Assembly (NCBI GenBank): GCA_050743125.1 | Contig: JBOGEB010000013.1 | Location: forward strand, 1-43,390 | Reading direction: 5' to 3' | DNA from: JBOGEB01 sp050743125 | Lineage (GTDB): Bacteria > Actinomycetota > Nitriliruptoria > Euzebyales > Egibacteraceae | Length of the DNA stretch: 43,390 bases | Shown here: positions 33,611-40,605 of the stretch, piece by piece | How the letters are laid out: each line of letters starts with the position of its first letter | How positions within the stretch are numbered: the stretch's first letter is position 1 | Made by a program: the position numbers and the translations under genes | The notes under the pieces: generated by a model | Seen by the model: the letters and a program-made list of their open reading frames with translations, nothing else | What the model was told of the DNA's origin: nothing | Databases searched by the model: none

Positions 33611-34808
33611 GCGTCGTCTCCTCGCTGTCTATGGGGACGTTGACCTGCACCTGCCAGCCGCCGCCATACACGCCCATAGTGACCTGGCCGCCCATGCCGT
33701 CCTCGACCAGCCGATGGATCAACGCGAACCCCAGGCCGTGCTCAGCGCCCTGCGGCCCTGTGCCCTCGTCGGCGACGCGCAGCTCGAGCAGGCCGTCGTC
33801 CCGGGCGAACTCCACGGTGACCGCGCCCCGCCCGTAGCGCAGCGCGTTGGTCACCAGCTCGTTGACGACCAGCGCCGTCCACGTCGCGCGCTCGCCCTCC
33901 AGCTCGGTGTCGTCACCCCGGACGGTGACCGTGCGTCCGCCTCCCAGCCGGTCGGCCAGCAGCGTCGCGATGCGCGTGATGACCGGCCGCAAGCTGACCC
34001 GCCCCACGGCGCGGTGGGCGAGCGACTGGTGGACCGCGGCCACGCTCTGGATCCGGCTGAGCGTCTCGTCGACCACGACGCCGAGCTGGCTGTCGGCCTT
34101 GCCCGCCTCCATCGTGAGCAGGTCGGCGACGAGTTGGAGGTTGTTCTTGATCCGGTGGTGGGCCTCGTCGGCGAGGATGCGCTCCATACGCGCCTCATGC
34201 TCCGCCCGAGCGCGCGACACGGCGGTGTCGGTGACGATCTGCGCGAGCACCGTAGCGACGCCGGAGGCGCCGACGAGCACGCCCAGCCGCACCACCAGCA
34301 CAGCCATGGGCGGGCGGGGACCAGCCACCAAGACCGCGAGCAGATAGCCGCCCAGCGCCAACGCGTACAACGCCACCTGACGGCGACGGCCCTCGGTCGT
34401 CGCGACGAACGGCAGCACCAGGAAATACAGCAGGTAGAAGTCGGAGGTCCAGCCACCCTCGAGAAAGGTGAGCGCGGCGACGAGCAGGACGAGCGCGGTG
34501 CCCCACGCGGTCAGGATCGCCTCGCCGGGTCGGCGCCCGACGAGACGCTCCCATGGCAGCAGGGCGAGCACGCCGTTCGCGACCGCGGCGGCCCCGGCGA
34601 GGACCCACACAGCCGTCTGGGAGACGGCTTGACGCGGCGGCGGGTGCGGCAGCACCGACCCGGCGAAGACGACCGCCACGGAGGCCCAGCCGAGCAGGAT
34701 CGCGAGCCGCACCATGCGCAGGCGAAAGGTCTGGAGTGGGGCGGCGTCATGCGTTAGAGTCATTGCCACAGACTCATTGTCCACCGACTCGCGACGGTCG
34801 GCGGACAC
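33591..34808 (-). CDS. Membrane sensor histidine kinase (HisKA_2 type)
   Basis: A 405-residue protein if GTG 34808 is used; ATG 34763 (MTLTHDAAPLQ) is equally plausible and leaves more room for the divergent promoter. Six or so membrane helices occupy about 30-200 (LGWASVAVVFAGSVL, AVWVLAGAAAVANGVLAL, ILTAWGTALVLLVAALTF, FYLLYFLVLPFVA, MAVLVVRLGVLVGASGVATVLA). The phospho-His box is DEAHHRIKNNLQLVADLL near 220, and the ATPase has NELVTNALRYG and DEGTGPQGAEHGLGFALI. HisKA_2 kinases typically partner ANTAR regulators. It is transcribed away from the sigma-factor gene. Confidence 0.9.
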   Translation of the reverse strand: MSADRRESVDNESVAMTLTHDAAPLQTFRLRMVRLAILLGWASVAVVFAGSVLPHPPPRQAVSQTAVWVLAGAAAVANGVLALLPWERLVGRRPGEAILTAWGTALVLLVAALTFLEGGWTSDFYLLYFLVLPFVATTEGRRRQVALYALALGGYLLAVLVAGPRPPMAVLVVRLGVLVGASGVATVLAQIVTDTAVSRARAEHEARMERILADEAHHRIKNNLQLVADLLTMEAGKADSQLGVVVDETLSRIQSVAAVHQSLAHRAVGRVSLRPVITRIATLLADRLGGGRTVTVRGDDTELEGERATWTALVVNELVTNALRYGRGAVTVEFARDDGLLELRVADEGTGPQGAEHGLGFALIHRLVEDGMGGQVTMGVYGGGWQVQVNVPIDSEETTRARADR

Positions 34809-34850
34809 CGGCCACGAGGCCGATCACCCGCCGACGGTGATCGGCCTTTC
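34809..34850 (+). promoter_or_regulatory. Terminator/antiterminator-like structure ahead of the sigma gene
   Basis: AGGCCGATCA (34817-34826) pairs perfectly with TGATCGGCCT (34838-34847) and is followed by TTTCT, a terminator for plus-strand RNA. A second hairpin, CGGCC (34809-34813) with GGCCG (34818-34822), shares bases with its left arm, so only one can form. This mutually exclusive arrangement is that of an attenuator. It precedes the sigma-factor start by about 55 bp and lies beside an ANTAR regulator gene. Regulation is inferred. Confidence 0.5.
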
Positions 34851-34903
34851 TGCGTTGCGAGGCCCCTTGCGAGAGGCCCAAAGATGTGGGGTGGACAGCG
34901 CAC

Positions 34904-35962
34904 ATGGCGAACAGCTTGACGGATGGCAGGCCTTTCCTCGGCGCTCGATCAGGTGCACGACGGCGGCGCGTTCGACGGGACGGCGCTTCGCTCGATCGCT
35001 ACTTCGACCAGATCGGCGTCGTCGACCTGCTCGACGCCGCCGAGGAGGTCCGGCTCGCCCAGGCGATCGAGGCAGGACGGGCGAGCGCCCAGCGTATCGG
35101 CACGGCGCCCACGCTGGCGGCGGCGGAGCAGGCTCGACTCCAAGAGATCGCCGTAGCTGGCGCTGCGGCGAGGGAGCATCTCATCACCGCCAACCTGCGG
35201 CTTGTCGTCCACGTCGCGACGCGGCAGCCCGGCGCGTCGGGCATCGCTCTCGCCGACGTCATCCAAGACGGCAACCTCGGGCTGATCGAAGCCGTCGACC
35301 GGTTCGACTGGCGGCGCGGCTACCGGTTCTCGACCTACGCGGCCTGGTGGATCCGTCAGTCCATCCAGCGGGGCACGATCAGCACCGCGAACCGTTCGAT
35401 CCGGCTCCCGTATCCGTTGCACGACGCGGTCCTGCGGATCGCGGCCGCGCGGGAGCGGCTCCAGGCCACGACCGGATGTGAGCCCTCTCCTCGCGAGCTG
35501 GCGCTGGCGACGAGGCTCAACCTCCGTCTGGTCGAGCGCGCGCTCCAGGTCCCGCCTGACGCCCTGTCGTTGCACCGGCCGCTTGGTGGCTGCGGCGAAG
35601 CCCCCGACCTCGGTGAGCTCGTCACCTCCTGTGAGGACTCCCCCGCCGACGAGGTGACCGAGCGTCTCTACTCCGCCACGGTGCGGCGGGCGGCCGCCGC
35701 CCAACTCGACGACCGCAGCTGGCAGGTGCTGTGCCTGAGGTTTGGGCTGGACGGCGGCGATCCGATGACCTACGACGCGATTGGCGCGGAGGTTGGGTTG
35801 TCCAGGGAGTCGATCAGGCTGATCCTCAAGGGCGCGCTGGCAGTCCTGCGCGCCGAGTTCGCCGAGGGGGAGACCGGTGAGGACTGCCACCTACGGCTGC
35901 CGCGCCGACGCCAGCTCCCACCGGCCCCCAACGACCAAGCCGTGTCCGCCGCGGGTGAGTGA
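34904..35962 (+). CDS. Sigma-70 family RNA polymerase sigma factor (RpoD-like, group 2)
   Basis: A 352-residue protein from ATG 34904 (GTG 34886 is also possible). Region 1.2 has SLDRYFDQIGVVDLLDAAEE; region 2 has HLITANLRLVVHVATR, DVIQDGNLGLIEAVDRFDW and GYRFSTYAAWWIRQSIQRG; region 3 has RIAAARERLQATTGCEPSP; region 4 has DDRSWQVLCLRFGLDGG and the HTH EVGLSRESIRLILKGALAVLR. The -10 and -35 binding elements are complete. It is too short at the N-terminus to be the primary factor and lies beside a sensor kinase and attenuator-like leader, which suggests a stress-response factor. Confidence 0.9.
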   Translation: MANSLTDGRPFLGARSGARRRRVRRDGASLDRYFDQIGVVDLLDAAEEVRLAQAIEAGRASAQRIGTAPTLAAAEQARLQEIAVAGAAAREHLITANLRLVVHVATRQPGASGIALADVIQDGNLGLIEAVDRFDWRRGYRFSTYAAWWIRQSIQRGTISTANRSIRLPYPLHDAVLRIAAARERLQATTGCEPSPRELALATRLNLRLVERALQVPPDALSLHRPLGGCGEAPDLGELVTSCEDSPADEVTERLYSATVRRAAAAQLDDRSWQVLCLRFGLDGGDPMTYDAIGAEVGLSRESIRLILKGALAVLRAEFAEGETGEDCHLRLPRRRQLPPAPNDQAVSAAGE

Positions 35963-35968
35963 ACTGCG

Positions 35969-36016
35969 CTTGTGGCCAGGATTCGTCACGCATGCGTGAC
36001 GAATCCTGGCCACAAG
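35969..36016. terminator. Perfect 48-bp palindrome between convergent genes
   Basis: Positions 35969-35992 are the exact reverse complement of 35993-36016, 24 bp each side with no spacer and centre GCATGC. It lies 6 bp after the sigma-gene stop and 36 bp before the murC stop, so it can serve as a bidirectional terminator. Such long perfect palindromes are rare and could also extrude as a cruciform. Confidence 0.85.
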
Positions 36017-36052
36017 GACGTCCGGAACGGAGACCGTACACGGAGCACTGAC

Positions 36053-37483
36053 TCAGTGCTCCGTGGCGCAGGGGCGGGCCGCGATGCGTTCCACGATTTT
36101 CGGGCCCAGCAGGGTCACGTCCCCGGCGCCCATCGTCAGCACCAGGTCCCCCCGCTGCGCCAGGCTCGCGACCACGTCCGGAACGGCGGTCCAGCAGGGC
36201 TCGGTGCGCACCACACCGCCGTGCTCGAGCACGGCCTGGGCGACAATCTGGGAGGTCACACCCGGGATGGGCTCCTCGTGGCTGGCGTAGACCTCCATGA
36301 GGACGACCAGGTCGGCAGACGCGAGCACCCGGCCGGCCTCCGCGCCGAGCGCGCGGGTACGGCTGAACCGGTGCGGCTGGAAGACGACCACAACCCGGCC
36401 GCGGCCGTCGAGGACCGCTCGTGCGGTCTCCAGGTCGGCCGTGATCTCGGTGGGGTGGTGAGCGTAGCTGTCCACCACGGTCACGCCTCCGGCCTCACCC
36501 TTGACGGTGAACCGGCGGCGCACTCCCTGGTAGCGTCCCAGCGCCTCGGCCATCCGCCGTGGATCCGCGCCGAGCGCCATGCCCACCGCGAGCGCCCCGA
36601 CGGCGTTGTGGGCCATGTGCCTTCCCGGTACGCCCACCCAGACCGCGATCTCGCCCACCTCAGAGATCCGCACGGCGGCCGTGCTGACGAACCCGTGAGT
36701 CTCGATCTTGACGATGCGCACCTCGGCGGAGTCGGACTCGCCGTAGGTCACCACGCGCAGGCCCGGAGCGGAGGAGGCCAGGCGATCGCAGAGCTGCCGG
36801 CTCCCCGGGTCGTCGGCCGAGGCCACCAGCGTTCCGCCCGGCTGGATGCGGTGCGCGAAGGTCTCGTAGGCGCTGAGATGCTCGTCCGCACAGGTGTAGT
36901 GATCGTGGTGATCCTCCTCCACGTTCAGCACAGTCGCTGCGAGCGGTCGGTAGTAGTGGAAGCTGCGGTCGCTCTCGTCCGCCTCGGCGACGAAGATGTC
37001 GCCGCTGCCGTGGTGAGCATTGCTGGTGGGCTCGTCCAGGTCCGCTCCGATCGCGTACGACGGGTCAAGGCCCAGTCCCTGGAAGGCCGCTACGAGCATG
37101 GCGGTGGTGCTGGACTTGCCGTGCGTGCCCGCGACCGCCACCGACCGGTAGCCGTCCATGAGCACGGCCAGGGCCTGCGCCCGGTGCGCCACGGGAATGC
37201 CCCTCACGCGGGCTGCCCGCAGCTCAGGGTTCGACTCCGGGATCGCCTGGGAGACCACGACGCAGCTCGCGTCGGTCACCCGCTCCGCGGCGTGACCGAC
37301 GTGCACCTCGCAGCCAAGCCGCCGCAGCGCCTCCAGCACCCCAGAGTCCGTCACGTCGCTGCCTGCCACCCGGCAGCCCCGGACCGCGCAGATCTTCGCG
37401 ACCGCGGACATCCCGATCCCCCCGATCCCCACGAAGTAGGGTCGGCGCAGGTCCAGCGGCGGCGCGACGCCGGCCATGAACAA
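36053..37483 (-). CDS. murC: UDP-N-acetylmuramate--L-alanine ligase MurC
   Basis: A 476-residue Mur ligase that adds the first L-Ala of the peptidoglycan stem in the cytoplasm. The N-terminal nucleotide-binding loop is YFVGIGGIGMSAVAKI (about 16-31), the ATP P-loop is AGTHGKSSTTAM (about 116-127), then VLNVEEDHHDHY (about 187-198) and DSYAHHPTEITADL (about 337-350) typical of MurC. Length is standard. It stands apart from the dcw cluster, with no other mur genes in the window. A purine-rich site precedes the ATG at 37483. It ends facing the sigma gene across the palindrome. Confidence 0.95.
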   Translation of the reverse strand: MFMAGVAPPLDLRRPYFVGIGGIGMSAVAKICAVRGCRVAGSDVTDSGVLEALRRLGCEVHVGHAAERVTDASCVVVSQAIPESNPELRAARVRGIPVAHRAQALAVLMDGYRSVAVAGTHGKSSTTAMLVAAFQGLGLDPSYAIGADLDEPTSNAHHGSGDIFVAEADESDRSFHYYRPLAATVLNVEEDHHDHYTCADEHLSAYETFAHRIQPGGTLVASADDPGSRQLCDRLASSAPGLRVVTYGESDSAEVRIVKIETHGFVSTAAVRISEVGEIAVWVGVPGRHMAHNAVGALAVGMALGADPRRMAEALGRYQGVRRRFTVKGEAGGVTVVDSYAHHPTEITADLETARAVLDGRGRVVVVFQPHRFSRTRALGAEAGRVLASADLVVLMEVYASHEEPIPGVTSQIVAQAVLEHGGVVRTEPCWTAVPDVVASLAQRGDLVLTMGAGDVTLLGPKIVERIAARPCATEH

Positions 37484-37734
37484 CTCCCGACTCGAAGCGG
37501 CCCCGGATCACGTGTTGTGACCAAGATCACGAGGCCAGCGAAGACATCGATGCAGGATATCTCGGGCGCCTGATCGGGAATCGCGAGGGCACTGTTCGGG
37601 TGCCGGCGTTCGCGGAGGATCTGCGAGCGCCGGACCGCAAGGTCAGCGAGCTCAGCGCGGTCCTGTGTGCAATGCGCCTCCAAAGCGCGGGTCGTTCCGG
37701 CCGATCAGCCCCTGGCTGCCGCGACGGCCGCTCC

Positions 37735-38943
37735 TCAGGGAGCGGTCGACGGCGTGAGCCCAGGGGCGGCCAGGGCGGTGAGCACGCTGGTGGTGCGCTG
37801 CAGGGATTCATGCAGTTGGGCGCGGAGCCCACTGCCAAGGTTGGGGTCGTCGAGGGCGAGGGCCACCGGCACGATCCTGAAGTCGCTGCGGTCGACCCGG
37901 GTGGGGGTGAAGGTCAGCGCCTCAACGGCGAAGGTGCCTCGCTGTGCGTCCTCGGTCACCCGCGCCTCGACGATGACGCCGTCTTGGGCGGCGGCGGCGC
38001 AGCAGGCGGCCGACTGGTTCGACAGGAAGTTGCCGAGCCCGTAGACCACGTACTCTGCGCCGATCCGCTCCACCGGCTGCACCACGTGCGCGTGGTGGCC
38101 GACGATCAAGTCGATGTCGGGCGACGGCAGAAGCTGGTGGGCCAACGCCGACTGCTCGGCGGTGGGCGTCCAGCGGTACTCCACTCCCCAGTGCAGGCTC
38201 ACGACCACGAACTCGGCTCCGGCGGCTCGGGCGGCGTGCGCGTCGGCGAGGATACGGTTGGCGTCGATGAGGTTCGCCAGCCACGGTTGGCGCGCAGGCA
38301 ACGGGAGGCCGTTGAGGCCGAAGGTGTAACTGAGGTGACCTACCGTCACCCCCTTGACCTGGTACAGCCGGGGGGTTGCCCCCTCCTCCGCGGTGCGGGC
38401 GGTGCCGGAGTGGCCGATACGCGCGCGGTCGAGTTGCTCGAGGGTGGCCGCCACCCCGTCGGCGCGGGCGTCGAGGGCGTGGTTGGACGCGGTCGAGCAG
38501 CCGTCATAGCCCGCGTCGGCAAGCGCAGTCGCTAGCTGGAACGGGACGTTGAACAGGGGGTAGCCGCTCAGGTCCGAGTTGTCGCGCGAGAGCGGGGTCT
38601 CGAGATGGCAGACGGCCAGGTCGGCGGCCGAGAGGATCGGGCGCACGGCGGCGAACATCGGGCTGTAGTCGTACCCGCCGCCCGCGCGGGCGCCGTTGGC
38701 GGCCGCTTGGCGGGTCACCCCCGAGTGCGACAGCACGTCGCCGGTGAAGGCCAGCGTGAAGGTCCTCGGCTCCGGCTCCGGGGTTGGTGCCGCCGTGGGA
38801 GATGCGCCCGTGGCGCCCTCGCCCTTTCCGACGTCGACCGGGCCAGTCACGGCGTACGCGGCAGTCGCAGCCAGAAGCGCGAACCCCACAACAGCAACGA
38901 TCCCCCGCCCCGTTCCCCCCATCCCCAACCACCATACCCGCAT
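37735..38943 (-). CDS. CapA-like metallophosphatase-fold protein (exported)
   Basis: A 402-residue protein from ATG 38943. Residues about 8-28 (GRGIVAVVGFALLAATAAYAV) are a signal or anchor, followed by a short Pro/Thr linker. The PGA_cap/CapA domain shows LAFTGDVLSHSG, AVCHLETPLS, STASNHALDA, VVVSLHWGVEY, VGHHAHVVQPVE and YGLGNFLSN, the calcineurin-like metal-binding series. Relatives act in poly-gamma-glutamate or capsule synthesis, but most actinobacterial copies are single genes without capB/C, as here. Function is therefore only a family guess. It diverges from the AbiEi-like gene over a palindrome. Confidence 0.86.
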   Translation of the reverse strand: MRVWWLGMGGTGRGIVAVVGFALLAATAAYAVTGPVDVGKGEGATGASPTAAPTPEPEPRTFTLAFTGDVLSHSGVTRQAAANGARAGGGYDYSPMFAAVRPILSAADLAVCHLETPLSRDNSDLSGYPLFNVPFQLATALADAGYDGCSTASNHALDARADGVAATLEQLDRARIGHSGTARTAEEGATPRLYQVKGVTVGHLSYTFGLNGLPLPARQPWLANLIDANRILADAHAARAAGAEFVVVSLHWGVEYRWTPTAEQSALAHQLLPSPDIDLIVGHHAHVVQPVERIGAEYVVYGLGNFLSNQSAACCAAAAQDGVIVEARVTEDAQRGTFAVEALTFTPTRVDRSDFRIVPVALALDDPNLGSGLRAQLHESLQRTTSVLTALAAPGLTPSTAP

Positions 38944-38972
38944 GCGCTCGAGGCGGGGGCAGCTCGTCCGCA

Positions 38973-39010
38973 ACTCGGAGTTAGGGACGTATGTGCCCCG
39001 AACTCCGAGT
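38973..39010. repeat. Palindromic element, copy A (promoter side of the AbiEi-like gene)
   Basis: ACTCGGAGTT (38973-38982) is inverted at 39001-39010 around an 18-bp centre that includes ACGTATGT. It lies in the divergent promoter region of the CapA-like and AbiEi-like genes. The sequence resembles copy B at 40011 and in part 1541-1570. It may be a dispersed REP-like element or an operator. Confidence 0.75.
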
Positions 39011-39062
39011 GGGGTTGTCCACAGACTCCGCTTTGACGTCCAAAACCCGCATTCCACGCGAG

Positions 39063-40025
39063 ATGCTGGTGTGCATGTCGCAGCTGCCGCGGGAAGTCCG
39101 TCAGCTCATGGGCGCACAGTGGGGTCTCGTCACCCGGACACAGCTCCTTGGCCGGGGATGGGGAGTGGACGCTGTCAGAGGCTGGGTCCGGGGAGACCGG
39201 CTCGAGCGGGTGCATCGAGGGGTCTACCGGGCGCCCGGAAGCGCGCAGCCGCCAGAGCAGCCGGTGCTCGCGGCCGTGCTCCGTGCCGGTCCAGGGGCTC
39301 GGGCCGGGGGCCGGACGTCCTGCGCGCTCCACCAGCTGGAGGGCTTCGTCCTGCGAGGACCGCCCGAGGTTGTCGTGCCGTCCGCTCGCGCCGTGACCGG
39401 GGTTTCGTTCCTTGTCAAGGCCACCCTCGTCGAGGCGCCGGAGCAGACGACGGTCCGCGGGGTGCCCGCCCTGTCGGCGGCCCGGGCGCTGATCGAGGTC
39501 GCCTCGGCCATCGACGAGCGGATGTTGCGGGTGGCGATCGACAGCGCCCGGGGCCAGCGGCTGCTGTCGGTACGCTGGCTGCAGCGGCGCGCCGACGCGC
39601 TTGAGACACATCATGGTGCGCGGATCGTGGCGCGGGTGCTGAGCAGCGGGGTGATGAGGCCCGAGTCCGAGGGTGAGCGCACCCTCGCCGGGGTCGTGAA
39701 GGGCATCGAGCCCGAGCCCGAGTGGGGGATCAGCGACCTTGTTCCCGGCCGTCGGCTCGACCTGGGCTGGCGGCTTGCGCTGTTCGGCCTCGAGTACGAC
39801 GGGCGCGACCATCACGTCTTGCCGACCGACCGTGACGCCGACGGAGTACGCGACCTGGAGTCGCTGGTTTCGGGCGTTGTGATTCTCCGCGTCACCGCCG
39901 GGATGATCCGCGAGCAGCCGGAACGGACCCGTGCGCTGATCGAGGCGATCCTGCGCCGACGCCTCGGTGAGATGGCCACGCTCCGCGACGCCGGTCTGCT
40001 CCACGTGTCCCCAACCCGGAGTTAG
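39063..40025 (+). CDS. AbiEi-type antitoxin-like HTH with C-terminal DUF559/Vsr-like nuclease domain
   Basis: A 320-residue protein; ATG 39063 or 39075. The N-terminal ~80 residues (LMGAQWGLVTRTQLLGRGW, AVRGWVRGDRLERVHRGVYRAPG) match the AbiEi-like winged-HTH. The middle is the usual linker (LSAARALIEVASAID). The C-terminal part (MRPESEGERTLA, RRLDLGWRLALFGLEYDGRDHH, RDLESLVSGVVILRVTAGMI) has the E...D-x(n)-E-x-D pattern of Vsr/DUF559 nuclease-like folds. Such genes are numerous in actinobacteria; some may be solitary regulators. No AbiEii toxin partner is adjacent. Its stop codon lies inside palindrome copy B. Confidence 0.8.
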   Translation: MLVCMSQLPREVRQLMGAQWGLVTRTQLLGRGWGVDAVRGWVRGDRLERVHRGVYRAPGSAQPPEQPVLAAVLRAGPGARAGGRTSCALHQLEGFVLRGPPEVVVPSARAVTGVSFLVKATLVEAPEQTTVRGVPALSAARALIEVASAIDERMLRVAIDSARGQRLLSVRWLQRRADALETHHGARIVARVLSSGVMRPESEGERTLAGVVKGIEPEPEWGISDLVPGRRLDLGWRLALFGLEYDGRDHHVLPTDRDADGVRDLESLVSGVVILRVTAGMIREQPERTRALIEAILRRRLGEMATLRDAGLLHVSPTRS

Positions 40026-40054
40026 GGGCATATGTGGCGCTAACTCCAAGTTGG
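40011..40054. repeat. Palindromic element, copy B (overlapping the AbiEi-like stop)
   Basis: Outer arms CCAAC/GTTGG and inner arms GGAGTTA (40018-40024)/TAACTCC (40041-40047) enclose GGGGCATATGTGGCGC. The core GGAGTTAGGGRCRTATGTG is shared with copy A. The gene's TAG stop is 40023-40025, inside the left arm. Confidence 0.75.
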
Positions 40055-40151
40055 TGGCGGGTGCCCACGGTAGCTCTCACGCCGGGCAGCGGGTAGGTTG
40101 CGGGCCAATTGAGCTCACGGCTCACAGAACCGACAGCAAAGGAGCCCGATC

Positions 40152-40589
40152 ATGGCAACGCAGCGCAAGGCGTCCGCGATCTGGGAGGGCGGCCTGACGG
40201 GTGGCAAGGGGTCGGTGACCCTGGAGTCGTCAGGAATGGGTTCGTTCGACGTGTCCTGGCCCGCCCGGGCCGAGGCGCCCGGTGGCCTGACGAGCCCCGA
40301 GGAGCTCGTGGCGGCGGCCCACGCCTCCTGCTACGCGATGGCCCTGTCGCACGCGATCGGTGAGGCGGGCGGCACGCCGACGCGCCTGGACACCTCGGCG
40401 ACGGTCACGTTCGGCAAGGTCGAGGGCGGGTTCGCCGTCACGAGGATTGAGCTGGCCGTCCGTGGCCAGGTCAAAGACATGGACGAGCAGGGCTTCCTGA
40501 AGGCCGCGAACGCCGCCAAGGACGGCTGCCCGATCTCACAGCTGGTCAAGGGCAACACCGAGGTCGCCCTCGACGCCGCCCTCGCCTAG
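40152..40589 (+). CDS. OsmC/Ohr-family peroxiredoxin
   Basis: A 145-residue thiol peroxidase that reduces organic hydroperoxides. The two redox cysteines are Cys60 in AAAHASCYAMALSHAIGE and about Cys126 in AAKDGCPISQLVKGN. SSGMGSFDVSWPARAEAPGG, followed by TSPEELVAAAHAS, fits the OsmC rather than the Ohr branch. AAAGGAG sits seven bases before the ATG. It is 16 bp upstream of gyrA on the same strand and may be co-transcribed with it. Confidence 0.93.
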   Translation: MATQRKASAIWEGGLTGGKGSVTLESSGMGSFDVSWPARAEAPGGLTSPEELVAAAHASCYAMALSHAIGEAGGTPTRLDTSATVTFGKVEGGFAVTRIELAVRGQVKDMDEQGFLKAANAAKDGCPISQLVKGNTEVALDAALA

Positions 40590-40605
40590 CGCGCGTCCCT
40601 GATCC

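Noticed and set aside
34780..34850. Canonical ANTAR dual-hexaloop target
   Set aside because: The hairpins present have loops of four or eleven bases, not two hexaloops with A1 and G4, so only a general attenuator is claimed.
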